A stretch of 64,000 nucleotides of DNA from an uncultured Bacilli bacterium (GCA_934096035.1 CAKOKX010000001.1:372001-436000); one strand, 5' to 3'; numbered from the stretch's first letter, positions 23,997 to 33,861 are shown. Numbers and translations are program-made. Notes: generated by a model not told the origin, from the letters alone.

Positions 23997-24949
23997 AAAA
24001 AGTAAGTGTCATAATTCCAGTTTATAATGTAGAAAACTATTTAAGAAAGTGTTTAGATTCACTAGTGAATCAAACTCTCCAAGACATTGAAATTATAGTA
24101 GTCAATGATGGAACTCCAGATAATAGTCAAGAAATCATTGATGAATATGTCAAAAAATATCCTAAAAAAGTAGTATCTATTATCCAAAAAAATGGTGGAC
24201 AAGGTACTGCAAGAAATACTGGACTTTTACATGCAACTGGTGAGTATATTGGATATGTAGATAGTGATGATTATGTAGAAAAAAATATGTATGAAGAATT
24301 GTATACTAAAGCGAAAGAAGAAAATTCTGATATTGTTATATGTGGAAATAATGTTGTAAAAGAAACTTATGAATTAATATCAAAGGAAGATGTTGACAAG
24401 GAATTCTTATTAGGCAAGATGGCTGTTTGGAATAAAATTTATAAAAAAAGTATTATTATAGATAATAAAATAGAATTTAGAAGTAAGATTTGGTATGAAG
24501 ATTTAGATTTTACAATGAAAGTATATTTTTCTTCAAAAAAAATAAGTTATGTTGATAAACATCTTTATAATTATCTTTTAAGGGAAGGTTCAACAATGAA
24601 TAACAACAATATAGAAAGAAACTTAGAACTTATTCAAGCTTTTGATTCTTTAATCGATTATTGTAGAGATAAAAAAATATATAATAAAGTTAAAGATAAA
24701 ATAGAGTTTTTATGTGTATATCATATGTACATTTTTGCCATAACTAGAGTATTAAATACTAATAATAAATATAAAGATAAATTAGCAATTATAAATAAAT
24801 TTAAAAGTTATATCAATAATAATTTTCCAAAATTTAAACAAAATAAATACTTGTATTTATTACCCAAAAGAAGAAAAGTTATTTATAATTTGATTAATTT
24901 AAAGTTTTATTATATAATAATATGGCTATTTAAATTATGTAGGAGGTGA
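23993..24949 (+). CDS. GT2-family glycosyltransferase, paralog of the preceding gene
   Basis: This 318-residue GT-A enzyme aligns with its neighbour along the whole length (VSVIIPVYNVENYLRKCLDS, NDGTPDNSQ, GGQGTARNTGL, GYVDSDDYV, and a shared REGSTMNNNN-like segment, REVSTMNNNN in the paralog). The start overlaps the upstream stop as ATGA, so they are translationally coupled. Donor and linkage cannot be read from sequence. It probably contributes a second, related sugar transfer in the repeat unit. Confidence 0.9.
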   Translation: MKKVSVIIPVYNVENYLRKCLDSLVNQTLQDIEIIVVNDGTPDNSQEIIDEYVKKYPKKVVSIIQKNGGQGTARNTGLLHATGEYIGYVDSDDYVEKNMYEELYTKAKEENSDIVICGNNVVKETYELISKEDVDKEFLLGKMAVWNKIYKKSIIIDNKIEFRSKIWYEDLDFTMKVYFSSKKISYVDKHLYNYLLREGSTMNNNNIERNLELIQAFDSLIDYCRDKKIYNKVKDKIEFLCVYHMYIFAITRVLNTNNKYKDKLAIINKFKSYINNNFPKFKQNKYLYLLPKRRKVIYNLINLKFYYIIIWLFKLCRR

Positions 24950-24954
24950 AAGAG

Positions 24955-26433
24955 TTGAATATAATGAATTTTTTGAAAAAAAATTGGTTAATGATTTTAA
25001 TTGCTATTCAACCGTTATTAGACATAGCATCATTTTTTCAATTAAAATATCTAGACAATTCATATACTTGGATAATAAGAATTATTATGTTGTTCTTCTT
25101 ATGTTTAATATGTTTTATTAAAACAGACGAAAAGAAAAAGTATCTATTTTCGTTATTTCCTATAGGATTATTTTATATATTACATATTTGTAATTTATAC
25201 AGAATTGATAGACTGTCGTTAATTTTAGATACAAAATATTTCATTCAAACTTTTCAATGTCCTATTTTATTTATAACTTTTATATTCCTGATAAAATATG
25301 AAAATAACAATTTAAAATGTTTGAAAAATGGTGTTTTAATGGCATATATACTTATAATTATCAGTGTTATATTGTCCCTTCTTACAAATTCTTATGATAG
25401 TACATATGAAGGTTATGGTATAACTGGATGGTTTAGTAGTGCCAACACGCAATCAATGATATTGGCAGCAATTTGTCCTCTAGCAATGTTATTTGTTTTT
25501 GAAAAGAAAAAAATATTTTTAAATATATTTGTTACACTAGTATCATATTTATTATTATTTCTAAATGGCACTAGAGCGTGTTATTATACATTAGTTACAA
25601 CATTAGCTATTTTTTCTATCATGTCTTTATTAAATATTAGAAAGAATACAACTAATAAATATAATTTTGTAACTTGTACAGTATTTTTATTAGGATCTAT
25701 TTTTTTCTACAGTGACTCATATACAATTTTAAGAAGAAATACCATTAATAATACATCTCAAAATTATGAAGACCAAATAAATATAATCGAAAAAATTTTT
25801 GATGAAAAGAAAAATGAAATAATTAAAAATTCAGAGAAAAATAATATTATTGATGATCAAAAAAATGCAGAAATTCTAAAAGAAGAAAAGCATATGAAAA
25901 TAGAAATATTGAAAACAAGTTATATTTTTAGAGATCTAATGGAATTACATGGAGAAAAATATGTATACGAAGAAATGGAAAATAAAATTGATTCTAAAGC
26001 ATTAGGTGATACAAGATTAATGAAAAGAATAAATGCAAGAATTGAAATAAAAAAAGCAGGATTATCTTCAAATGTTTTAGGTATTGGTTATAGTACAATT
26101 CAAAAGAATCAATTGGATTTGGAAAATGATTTATCCGCGATTTATTACTATTATGGAATTATTGGATTTGTAGTATATATTAGTTATTTTGCCTATCTTT
26201 TAATAAAGGCTTTTATTGAATTCTTAAAGTATCCAAAAAAAATCTTCGATTCTGAATATATGGTATTAATTTTTCTAATATTTCTATTGCTATTTGGTGG
26301 GGAATATTCGGGAGCGCTTTTAAGAAAAACAAATGCTAACATTTATTTATCAATTATTATGACTCTCTTATATTTTAACTGTTTAACTTTAAAAAAAGAG
26401 GAGGCCAAAAATGAAAAAAATAACCATAATTAG
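24955..26433 (+). CDS. O-antigen ligase/polymerase-family membrane protein (Wzy-like)
   Basis: A 492-residue protein with about ten membrane helices and one long hydrophilic loop (about 270-385). The loop is followed by GIGYSTIQKNQLDLENDLSAIYY and YYGIIGFVVY, the layout of the Wzy_C/O-antigen ligase superfamily. It would polymerise flipped repeat units outside the membrane. The start is uncertain: TTG at 24955 has AGGAGGTG 6 bp upstream, whereas the GTG at 24946 lies inside that site. Internal helical, Lys/Glu-rich sequence in the loop is unusual for the family. The stop lies 23 bp inside the next gene. Confidence 0.8.
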   Translation: MNIMNFLKKNWLMILIAIQPLLDIASFFQLKYLDNSYTWIIRIIMLFFLCLICFIKTDEKKKYLFSLFPIGLFYILHICNLYRIDRLSLILDTKYFIQTFQCPILFITFIFLIKYENNNLKCLKNGVLMAYILIIISVILSLLTNSYDSTYEGYGITGWFSSANTQSMILAAICPLAMLFVFEKKKIFLNIFVTLVSYLLLFLNGTRACYYTLVTTLAIFSIMSLLNIRKNTTNKYNFVTCTVFLLGSIFFYSDSYTILRRNTINNTSQNYEDQINIIEKIFDEKKNEIIKNSEKNNIIDDQKNAEILKEEKHMKIEILKTSYIFRDLMELHGEKYVYEEMENKIDSKALGDTRLMKRINARIEIKKAGLSSNVLGIGYSTIQKNQLDLENDLSAIYYYYGIIGFVVYISYFAYLLIKAFIEFLKYPKKIFDSEYMVLIFLIFLLLFGGEYSGALLRKTNANIYLSIIMTLLYFNCLTLKKEEAKNEKNNHN

Positions 26434-28009
26434 TCTTCATCTTGGAGTAGGAGGAATTGAAAAGTATATTTCAGGACTTTGCAAAATGCTAAAGGATAAT
26501 TATAAAATCAATTTAGTTATAACTTATAAATTAAATGATAAACCATCATTTGAGATTGATAAAGATATTAAAATTACTTATTTGATAGATGGAAAGCCTA
26601 ACAAAGAAGAAATAAGAAATTGTATAAAAAATAAAAATATATTTTTATTAACCAAAGAATTATTTAAAGCGATAAAAATTCTTTGGTTGAAAAAAGTACG
26701 AACTATTAAAGCTATTAAAAATTTAGATTGCGATTATGTAATTACTACAAGAAATTATGAAACAAAATTGGTTAATAAATATGCAAAGAGAAAAAACATT
26801 ATAAAAATCGCTACATCACATAACTTCCCAACTTGCAAGTTTAAAAAAGAATTGCTAAGTGCAACGACAAATTTTGATAAAATTGTTGTAGTAAATGAAG
26901 AGATTAAAAATATTTACTACAAGGAAATTGGAAATAAAGTCATTTGCATTAATAATTTTATGGAAAACTTAAGTACAGAAAAACATGATTTAAAAAACAA
27001 AAGACTTATATCAGTAGGACGTTTTTCTTCAGAAAAAGGTTATGATGATTTGATTGACATAATGTCAATTTTAGTTAAGAAGGATAAAGGTATAACATTA
27101 ACACTCATTGGAGATGGGCCTGAAATGATTAATATTAAAGCAAAAATTAAAAAAAATAAGTTGGAAAAAAATATTAATCTAACTGGTTACCTTGGCCAAA
27201 ATGAAATAAAAAAATATTTGCTTGATTCATCCATATTTTTAATGACAAGCCATACAGAAGCATTTCCTTTAGTACTTTTAGAAGCAATGGATGTGGGACT
27301 TCCAATTATAGCATTTGATACAGCCAGTGGAGCAAGAGAAATTTTATCCAATATAGGGACATTGATAAGCGATAGAAATAAAGAAGCATATGCTAATAGT
27401 GTGTTGGAAATACTTAGCAATAAAGACAAAATGCTTGAATTAAGTAAAACATCAAAAGAAGAAGTAAAAAAGTATTCGCTTGAGAAAATAAAAGAAAAAT
27501 ATTTAGATCTATTAAGTTTTTTAGAAAAAAAATCTAAAAAAAGAGTAATGTTTATATCAAGCACTGGAGGACACTTAAACGAACTTTTAATGTTAAAAGA
27601 TATGTTTAATGAATATGAATATGAACTTGTAACAGAAAAAACTCCAACAAATTTAGGACTAAAAGATAAATATGGAAGAAAAAATGTAAAATATTTAATA
27701 TATGCCACGCAAAAAAATAAATTAGTTTATATTTTTAAATTATTATTGAATTGCTTTATAAGTTTATATTACTACATTAAATTTAGGCCACAATTTATTA
27801 TATCAACTGGTGCTCACACTACAGGTCCAATGTGCTGTATTGGCAAAATTTTTGGTAGCAAAATCATTTTTATAGAAACTTTTGCAAATAGTAAATCTAA
27901 AACTGTAACAGGCAGAATTGTTTATAAGTTTGCAGATCTCTTTATAGTTCAATGGGAAAGTATGCTAGAACTTTATCCAAATGCAGTTTATGGGGGGTGG
28001 ATATATTGA
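26411..28009 (+). CDS. fusion of GT4 glycosyltransferase with Alg14/PssD-like domain
   Basis: Residues about 1-370 are a GT-B fold GT4 enzyme (HLGVGGIEKYISGL; LISVGRFSSEKGYDDLI; donor-site SHTEAFPLVLLEAMDVGLP). Residues about 378-532 are an Alg14-like protein (MFISSTGGHLNELLML, STGAHTTGP, FIETFANSKSKT, QWESMLELYPNAVYGG). Alg14-type proteins anchor and activate an Alg13 catalytic partner to transfer a sugar onto a lipid-linked sugar. That partner is the next gene, overlapping by 4 bp. Separate GT4 and Alg14 genes are the norm, so this fusion is notable. No frameshift or junction irregularity is seen. Confidence 0.85.
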   Translation: MKKITIISLHLGVGGIEKYISGLCKMLKDNYKINLVITYKLNDKPSFEIDKDIKITYLIDGKPNKEEIRNCIKNKNIFLLTKELFKAIKILWLKKVRTIKAIKNLDCDYVITTRNYETKLVNKYAKRKNIIKIATSHNFPTCKFKKELLSATTNFDKIVVVNEEIKNIYYKEIGNKVICINNFMENLSTEKHDLKNKRLISVGRFSSEKGYDDLIDIMSILVKKDKGITLTLIGDGPEMINIKAKIKKNKLEKNINLTGYLGQNEIKKYLLDSSIFLMTSHTEAFPLVLLEAMDVGLPIIAFDTASGAREILSNIGTLISDRNKEAYANSVLEILSNKDKMLELSKTSKEEVKKYSLEKIKEKYLDLLSFLEKKSKKRVMFISSTGGHLNELLMLKDMFNEYEYELVTEKTPTNLGLKDKYGRKNVKYLIYATQKNKLVYIFKLLLNCFISLYYYIKFRPQFIISTGAHTTGPMCCIGKIFGSKIIFIETFANSKSKTVTGRIVYKFADLFIVQWESMLELYPNAVYGGWIY

Positions 28010-28494
28010 TATTTGTAACAGTAGGGACTCAAATCCCATTTGATAGATTATTAAAAAGTGTTGAAAAACAAATAGAATTGGGAAATATAAAAGAAAAAGT
28101 AATTGCCCAAGCTGGAGTAACTAATTTTAAATCTGATAAAATGGAAATTTTGGGTTTTATTCCAATGGACGAATTCAAAAAAATAATTGAAGAATCCAAA
28201 ATAATTATTTGTCACGGTGGTGTAGGTACAATAACAGATGGATTAAGAAATAATAAAGTTGTAATTGCGTGCCCAAGACTTGAAAAATTTGGTGAGGCAA
28301 AAAACGATCATCAAAAACAGATTGTTGAAAATTTTAGCAATGAAGGATATATAATTCCTTTACTAGACCCAGAAAAGCTAAATGAAGCATTAAAAAAAGC
28401 TAAAACATTTAAGCCAAATAAATACAAAAGTAATACGAAAAATATGATAAAATTATTAGAAGATTATATTGATATAAATGAGGTCAAAAGATGA
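28006..28494 (+). CDS. Alg13/PssE-like glycosyltransferase catalytic subunit
   Basis: A 163-residue GT28 C-terminal-type protein (IFVTVGTQIPFDRL; ICHGGVGTITDGL with the donor-binding Gly-rich turn; FGEAKNDHQKQIV). It pairs with the Alg14-like domain just upstream to form a two-part transferase, as in PssD/PssE and CpsF/CpsG. The start is TTG in a TTGA overlap, preceded by GGGGGGTGG. In-frame codons further upstream belong to the overlapping gene and have no binding site. The stop overlaps the next start as ATGA. Confidence 0.88.
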   Translation: MIFVTVGTQIPFDRLLKSVEKQIELGNIKEKVIAQAGVTNFKSDKMEILGFIPMDEFKKIIEESKIIICHGGVGTITDGLRNNKVVIACPRLEKFGEAKNDHQKQIVENFSNEGYIIPLLDPEKLNEALKKAKTFKPNKYKSNTKNMIKLLEDYIDINEVKR

Positions 28495-29684
28495 AAAAGA
28501 AGATAATAAAAAATAAAAAAATAATTATTGATATTGCTTTTTGTTTATGTATTTTAATGTATATTATGGCAAGTTTAGTAAAGTCTTTTCTTAAACCAAT
28601 TGATGAAGTAGAAAGAGAAAACAGATATGCCTATAAATACGAAAAAATTAATATAAACAAATTTTTAAATAACGACATACAAAATAATATTGAAAATACA
28701 TTAGCAGACCAAATTTTAATTTCGGGAAAATTAAAATCAGCGAATAATTATTTTAAAGGTACAATGATTAATTTATACATTAATCAAATGTTAGATGAAA
28801 ATACAAATGAATATTTATATGCAGTAAATGTATCATTTTATGGACCAAAAACTTTAGTTTTTGCTCCTTATAATTTAGATGATTATAAAGAAAATTTGAA
28901 TGAAATGATTAGCAATTATAATGAAATAATATCAAAATATAAAAATGTAGATTTTTATGCCTATTATATAGAAAAAGACACTGATATAAATTTTGATACT
29001 AATAAAAAAATGGGGGCTTATGAATATATCAAAGCCAATTTATCAGTGAAAAAAATATCAAAATTTGAAATTAATAATATAGATGATTTCAGAAATTATT
29101 TCTATAAAACTGACCATCATTGGAATTATAAAGGCTCTTATAAAGGTTATAAAGAAGTACTAAACTTATTAGGAATTAAAAACTTCAAAGAGTATAAATA
29201 TGAAGTTTGTTTACAAGATGATTTCTCTGGATCAAAAGCTAGAACATCAATTTTTAATAAAGTTATAACTGAGACCTTCTGTGCATACAAGTTTGATTAT
29301 ATGCCAATAGATGTTACAATAAATGGCATAAAAGTTGAAGATTATGGTCAACAAATGAAATATATTAACAAAGAATTAGATTCTAAAATATCATATGGAG
29401 ATTTTTATGGCTGGGATGAAGGTGAAATAATATTTGATAATCATGATAATACAAAAGAAAATATTTTAATATTTGGTGAAAGCTTTGATAATGCAATATT
29501 AAAATTAGTATCAGAAAATTTTAATAAAACGATATCTATTGATTTACGAAACTATGAATTTTACATGAAAAAGAAATTTAATATTGATGATTATTTAAAA
29601 GAATACAATATAGATAAGGTGCTATTTATTGGAAATATTGGTTTTTATGTTTCGAGTGACTTTATATTAACGGAGGGTAAATAA
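28491..29684 (+). CDS. DHHW/AlgX-like SGNH-fold protein
   Basis: A 397-residue protein with an N-terminal membrane anchor (about 11-31) and an extracellular SGNH-type domain. It carries TDHHWNYKGS (about 206-215), the DHHW signature, and ILIFGESFDNAI (about 324-335) with the Ser of the GxS block. AlgJ/AlgX/DltD-like proteins accept acyl groups from a partner MBOAT protein and pass them to an exported glycan. That MBOAT gene follows by one base. It would act outside the membrane on the polymer made here. The acyl group (acetyl is usual) is inferred. Confidence 0.8.
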   Translation: MKKKIIKNKKIIIDIAFCLCILMYIMASLVKSFLKPIDEVERENRYAYKYEKININKFLNNDIQNNIENTLADQILISGKLKSANNYFKGTMINLYINQMLDENTNEYLYAVNVSFYGPKTLVFAPYNLDDYKENLNEMISNYNEIISKYKNVDFYAYYIEKDTDINFDTNKKMGAYEYIKANLSVKKISKFEINNIDDFRNYFYKTDHHWNYKGSYKGYKEVLNLLGIKNFKEYKYEVCLQDDFSGSKARTSIFNKVITETFCAYKFDYMPIDVTINGIKVEDYGQQMKYINKELDSKISYGDFYGWDEGEIIFDNHDNTKENILIFGESFDNAILKLVSENFNKTISIDLRNYEFYMKKKFNIDDYLKEYNIDKVLFIGNIGFYVSSDFILTEGK

Positions 29685-29685
29685 T

Positions 29686-31095
29686 ATGTTATTTAGTAGT
29701 ACAACATTTATATTTATGTTTTTAACATTTTTATTAGTTTTATATTTTCCAATTAAAAACATTAAATACAGAAATATAATTTTATTAATATTCTCTTTAA
29801 TATTTTATTCATGGGGAGAACCTAAATATATAATTTTAATGATTCTTACTGTTTTAGTGGCATATGTATTTGGCCTACTAATTGATAAGTATAGAAAAGA
29901 TAAAAAGAAAAGTAGATTATTTCTTATTATTAGCGTGATTCTAATTTTATTAAATCTATTTATATTTAAATATTTAGATTTTAGTATAGGAATTATAAAT
30001 AGTATTTTTAAGAGTAATATAGGTTTAACAAACTTAGTCTTACCAATAGGAATAAGTTTTTACACTTTTCAAATATTATCATATGTTATAGATTTATACC
30101 GTGGAAAAGTAGGTGTTCAAAAAAATTATTTTAGATTACTTTTATACGTTTCATTTTTTCCACAACTTATTGCAGGTCCAATTGTAAGATATGAAACAGT
30201 TGAAAAAGAAATAAGTGATAGAACAGTTACACTAAATAGTTTCATTAAAGGCTTTAAAAGATTTATATTAGGACTTGCTAAAAAGGTAATTATAGCTAAT
30301 AATGTAGCATATTTTTGCGACTTTATATATAATAACTATTCAAATTATGGTAGTAGTATTCTGTGGGTAGCAGCAATTTGTTATACTTTACAAATATATT
30401 TTGATTTTAGTGGATATTCAGATATGGCAATTGGTCTAGGCAAAATGTTTGGTTTTAATTTTCTAGAAAATTTCAATTATCCATACATATCAACTAGTAT
30501 TACAGATTTTTGGAGGAGATGGCATATTTCTTTATCTTCATTTTTTAGAGATTATGTTTATATTCCCCTTGGAGGAAATCGTGTTAGTAAAGTAAAATTT
30601 ATTAGAAATATATTTATAGTTTGGTTATTAACGGGAATTTGGCATGGTGCAAGTTACAATTTTATATTATGGGGACTTTATTATGCAATACTATTATTAA
30701 TTGAAAAATTATTTACAGGTAAGTTAATAGAAAAAATGCCAAGAGTTTTAAAAACTATATATTCATTATTTTTTATAATAATTGGATGGGTTATTTTTAG
30801 AGTTGAAAATATTTCTGATTTAGGACATGTTTTACAAAATATGTTTAACTTTACAGTATCTGATTGGTCAGCATTATTTAAATCAAATATGTTATTAATT
30901 ACTTGTATACCTTATATTTTACTTGGAATAGTATTTTCAATGCCAATTGATAAATGGTTTAGCAAAAAGGTTAATAATTCAAATAGTGCTACGCTAACAT
31001 TAATAGAAGATTTTATTTTAGGATTGTTATTTGGTTTTTCAATAATGTTATTAGTAAGCAGTTCATACAATCCATTTATATATTTTAGATTTTAA
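29686..31095 (+). CDS. MBOAT-family O-acyltransferase (AlgI/DltB-like)
   Basis: A 469-residue polytopic protein with the family signatures FFPQLIAGPIVRYE, YFDFSGYSDMAIGLGKMFG, FWRRWHISLSSFFRDYVYIP and the catalytic-His motif LTGIWHGASYN (His about 320). MBOAT proteins carry an acyl group from a cytoplasmic donor across the membrane to an extracellular acceptor. Paired with the DHHW protein it forms an acylation module for the glycopolymer. The start ATG is preceded by GGAGGG. It is the last membrane step before galE. Confidence 0.93.
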   Translation: MLFSSTTFIFMFLTFLLVLYFPIKNIKYRNIILLIFSLIFYSWGEPKYIILMILTVLVAYVFGLLIDKYRKDKKKSRLFLIISVILILLNLFIFKYLDFSIGIINSIFKSNIGLTNLVLPIGISFYTFQILSYVIDLYRGKVGVQKNYFRLLLYVSFFPQLIAGPIVRYETVEKEISDRTVTLNSFIKGFKRFILGLAKKVIIANNVAYFCDFIYNNYSNYGSSILWVAAICYTLQIYFDFSGYSDMAIGLGKMFGFNFLENFNYPYISTSITDFWRRWHISLSSFFRDYVYIPLGGNRVSKVKFIRNIFIVWLLTGIWHGASYNFILWGLYYAILLLIEKLFTGKLIEKMPRVLKTIYSLFFIIIGWVIFRVENISDLGHVLQNMFNFTVSDWSALFKSNMLLITCIPYILLGIVFSMPIDKWFSKKVNNSNSATLTLIEDFILGLLFGFSIMLLVSSSYNPFIYFRF

Positions 31096-31129
31096 TTATT
31101 ACTATAGATTTTGAAAGGAAAAGATAATT

Positions 31130-32140
31130 ATGAAAAATATATTTGTTACTGGTTGTACAGGCTACATAGGTAGCCATACCTGTGTAGAATTATTAGAAAA
31201 TGGTTATAAGGTAATTGGTTTAGATAATTTTAGTAACAGTAAAAGAGAAGTTTTAGAAAAAATAAAAGAAATTACTGGAAAAGAAATTAAGTTTTATGAA
31301 GGTAATATGTTAAATAAAGATTTACTCCACAAAATATTTTCTGAAAATAAAATAGATGGAGTAATTGATTTTGCAGCATATAAGTCTGTTGGAGATAGTG
31401 TTAATATTCCAATAGAATATTATACAAATAATGTAAGTAGTGTACTTATTTTATTAAGTGTTATGAAAGATTATGGTGTAAAAAACTTTATATTTAGTAG
31501 TAGTGCTACAGTATATGGGGATGCCAAAGTAATGCCTATAACTGAAGAAACTCCGATAGGGGGAACAACTAATCCTTATGGAACTAGCAAACTCTTTTGT
31601 GAAAATATACTAAGTGATTTATATAAATCTGATAGTAATTGGAATATTTGTATATTTAGATATTTTAATCCTGTAGGAGCCCATAAATCACATTTGATTG
31701 GTGAGGAGCCTAATGGTATACCTGCAAACTTAATGCCATTTATTTCAAAAGTCGCAACAAAAGAATTGGAATATTTAAGCATATTTGGAAATGACTATAA
31801 TACTCCGGATGGAACCGGTGTAAGAGACTATATACACATTGTTGATTTAGCTAAAGCTCACATTAAAGGTTTAGAAAAACTTGAACATGATAAGAAAGGT
31901 ATGCATATATATAATCTTGGAACAGGAAAAGGAGTAAGTGTACTGGAAATGGTTGAAGCTTTTGAAAAAGCAAATAATGTTAAAATAAATTATAAAATAG
32001 TGGGAAGAAGACCCGGAGACATAGCAATTTGTTATGCAGATCCCCAAAAAGCAGAAAAAGAACTTAATTGGAAAGCTGAACTAGGATTAGAAGATATGTG
32101 TTATGATGCATATATGTTTACTAAAAATAATAAAAAATAA
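31130..32140 (+). CDS. galE: UDP-glucose 4-epimerase
   Basis: The 336-residue SDR enzyme has the NAD site GCTGYIGSHTC (near the N-terminus), catalytic SSSATVYG and YGTSK (Tyr about 150), and the family-specific PVGAH, DGTGVRDYIHI and GRRPGDIA. It interconverts UDP-Glc/UDP-Gal, or the GlcNAc forms, in the cytoplasm and would supply donor sugars to the preceding transferases. Length is standard. The ATG follows GAAAGGA. It closes the glycopolymer locus, with a terminator immediately after. Confidence 0.93.
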   Translation: MKNIFVTGCTGYIGSHTCVELLENGYKVIGLDNFSNSKREVLEKIKEITGKEIKFYEGNMLNKDLLHKIFSENKIDGVIDFAAYKSVGDSVNIPIEYYTNNVSSVLILLSVMKDYGVKNFIFSSSATVYGDAKVMPITEETPIGGTTNPYGTSKLFCENILSDLYKSDSNWNICIFRYFNPVGAHKSHLIGEEPNGIPANLMPFISKVATKELEYLSIFGNDYNTPDGTGVRDYIHIVDLAKAHIKGLEKLEHDKKGMHIYNLGTGKGVSVLEMVEAFEKANNVKINYKIVGRRPGDIAICYADPQKAEKELNWKAELGLEDMCYDAYMFTKNNKK

Positions 32141-32146
32141 AATTTG

Positions 32147-32187
32147 AAAAGGGATAAAATATAGAAATATTTTTGTCCTTTTTTTGT
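32147..32187 (+). terminator. terminator of the glycopolymer locus
   Basis: An imperfect 16-bp stem (32147-32162 with about 32167-32182, two mismatches) leads into a T-run. Confidence 0.65.
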
Positions 32188-32205
32188 TCGCTAAAATATT
32201 TACAC

Positions 32206-32234
32206 TTGATTATTTATCCATTTACCTTTATAAT
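32206..32234 (+). promoter_or_regulatory. sigma-A promoter of rny
   Basis: TTGATT and TATAAT are separated by 17 bp. The leader is about 53 nt and carries TTGGAGG before the ATG. Confidence 0.75.
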
Positions 32235-32293
32235 AAAATTGTAGAGATATAAATGTATTAAAATATATTCTATAGAAAAATTGGAGGATTTAA

Positions 32294-33847
32294 ATGGAAA
32301 ACATTCTTTTTGCCATTTTATCCCTTATTGTTGGAATTGTTATTGGATGTGGATTATTTTATGCAGTACTTGTCAATAAAACATCTAAATCCATGAAAAA
32401 TGCTAATAAACTAATTGAAGATGCAAAGAAAGAAGCAGAAAAAAACAAAAGAGATGCATTACTTGAACTAAAACAAGAATCTTATAGATTGCGTCAAGAA
32501 ACTGATGCAGAAATAAAATCAAGAAAAGCAGAAATATTACAATCTGAAGATAGATTATTAACTAGAGAAAATAATCTTGATAAAAGAGAAGAAATGTTAC
32601 AAACTCGTGATAATGCATTACAAGAAAAAGAAAATGATTTATTAGCAAAACAAAAGAATTTACAAGAAAAAGAGGACAAAATGGATGCGCTATTAAAAGA
32701 TGAACTTGCGCAACTTGAAAAAATTGCTGGATATAGCAAAGAAAAAGCACGTAAATTAATAATGGAACGTGTAGAAAGTGATATGGAATTAGAAATAACT
32801 AACTATATCAAAGAAGAAGAAGCAAAAGCAAGACTTGAAGCTCATGAAGTAGCTAAACAACTAATTGTAAGCAGTATGGAAAGATATGCTGATGATGTTG
32901 TTGGAAATCAAACAGTAAGTACAATTGATTTACCAAACGATGATATGAAAGGTAGATTAATTGGTCGTGAAGGAAGAAATATTAGAACTATTGAATCAGT
33001 AACTGGAGTTGATTTAATAATTGATGATACACCAGAAGCAATTAGTTTATCATCATTCGATCCATTACGAAGAGAAATTGCTAAAATTACAATTGAAACA
33101 TTAATTAAAGATGGAAGAATTCACCCAGGTAGAATTGAAGAAGTTTATGATAAGACATTAAAAGATGTTAATGCTAGAATTATTCAAATTGGAAATCAAA
33201 CAATTAATGATTTAGGAATAACTAAAATGGACCCTGAATTAGTAACATTAATTGGTAAACTAAATTTCCGTACAAGTTATGGTCAAAATGCTTTAAAACA
33301 TTCTATCGAAGTTGCAAATCTTTGTGGATTAATGGCTGCTGAACTCGGTGAAAATGTAACACTTGCAAAAAGAGCTGGTCTATTACATGATATAGGAAAA
33401 TCTATTGACTTTGAAGTTGAAGGAAGCCATGTTGAAATTGGTTTAGAGTTTGCTAAAAGACATCATGAACCAGATGTAGTATTAGATGCTATTGCATCAC
33501 ATCATGGAGATATTGAAGCAAAATCAACAATTGCTGTTTTAGTTGCTATTGCGGATACTTTATCAGCAGCAAGACCTGGAGCAAGAAATGATTCTTTAGA
33601 AAATTACATCAAGAGACTTGAACAACTTGAGGAAATTGGAAACTCATATGAAGGAGTTGAAAAAACATTTGCAATGCAAGCTGGTCGTGAACTTCGGGTA
33701 ATTGTTAAACCTCAAGAAGTTGATGATGCTAAAAGTTACAAAATTGCTAGAGATATTAAAGAACAAATTGAAAATGAAATGCAATATCCTGGTACAATAA
33801 AAGTAACCGTTATAAGAGAAACAAGAGTACAAGAAGAAGCTAAATAA
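32294..33847 (+). CDS. rny: ribonuclease Y
   Basis: The 517-residue endoribonuclease has an N-terminal membrane anchor (about 3-25), a long coiled coil (about 30-200), a KH RNA-binding domain (GRLIGREGRNIRTIE, about 219) and an HD phosphohydrolase domain (HSIEVANLCG and LLHDIGKS, about 362). Family length and order are exact. It initiates mRNA decay at the membrane in Bacillota and works with RNase J, whose gene lies 3 kb downstream. It has its own promoter, and its terminator overlaps the last codons. Confidence 0.97.
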   Translation: MENILFAILSLIVGIVIGCGLFYAVLVNKTSKSMKNANKLIEDAKKEAEKNKRDALLELKQESYRLRQETDAEIKSRKAEILQSEDRLLTRENNLDKREEMLQTRDNALQEKENDLLAKQKNLQEKEDKMDALLKDELAQLEKIAGYSKEKARKLIMERVESDMELEITNYIKEEEAKARLEAHEVAKQLIVSSMERYADDVVGNQTVSTIDLPNDDMKGRLIGREGRNIRTIESVTGVDLIIDDTPEAISLSSFDPLRREIAKITIETLIKDGRIHPGRIEEVYDKTLKDVNARIIQIGNQTINDLGITKMDPELVTLIGKLNFRTSYGQNALKHSIEVANLCGLMAAELGENVTLAKRAGLLHDIGKSIDFEVEGSHVEIGLEFAKRHHEPDVVLDAIASHHGDIEAKSTIAVLVAIADTLSAARPGARNDSLENYIKRLEQLEEIGNSYEGVEKTFAMQAGRELRVIVKPQEVDDAKSYKIARDIKEQIENEMQYPGTIKVTVIRETRVQEEAK

Positions 33848-33861
33848 GTTTCTTCTTTTTT
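33831..33861 (+). terminator. terminator overlapping the rny 3' end
   Basis: AAGAAGAAG (33831-33839, inside the coding end) pairs with TTTCTTCTT (33849-33857, one G-T pair) and is followed by a T-run. Confidence 0.7.

Noticed and set aside
27187..27708. 173-codon ORF on the minus strand
   Set aside because: It lies wholly opposite the GT4-Alg14 gene, which has clear domain motifs; its sequence is the low-complexity Ser/Phe/Ile type expected of antisense frames.
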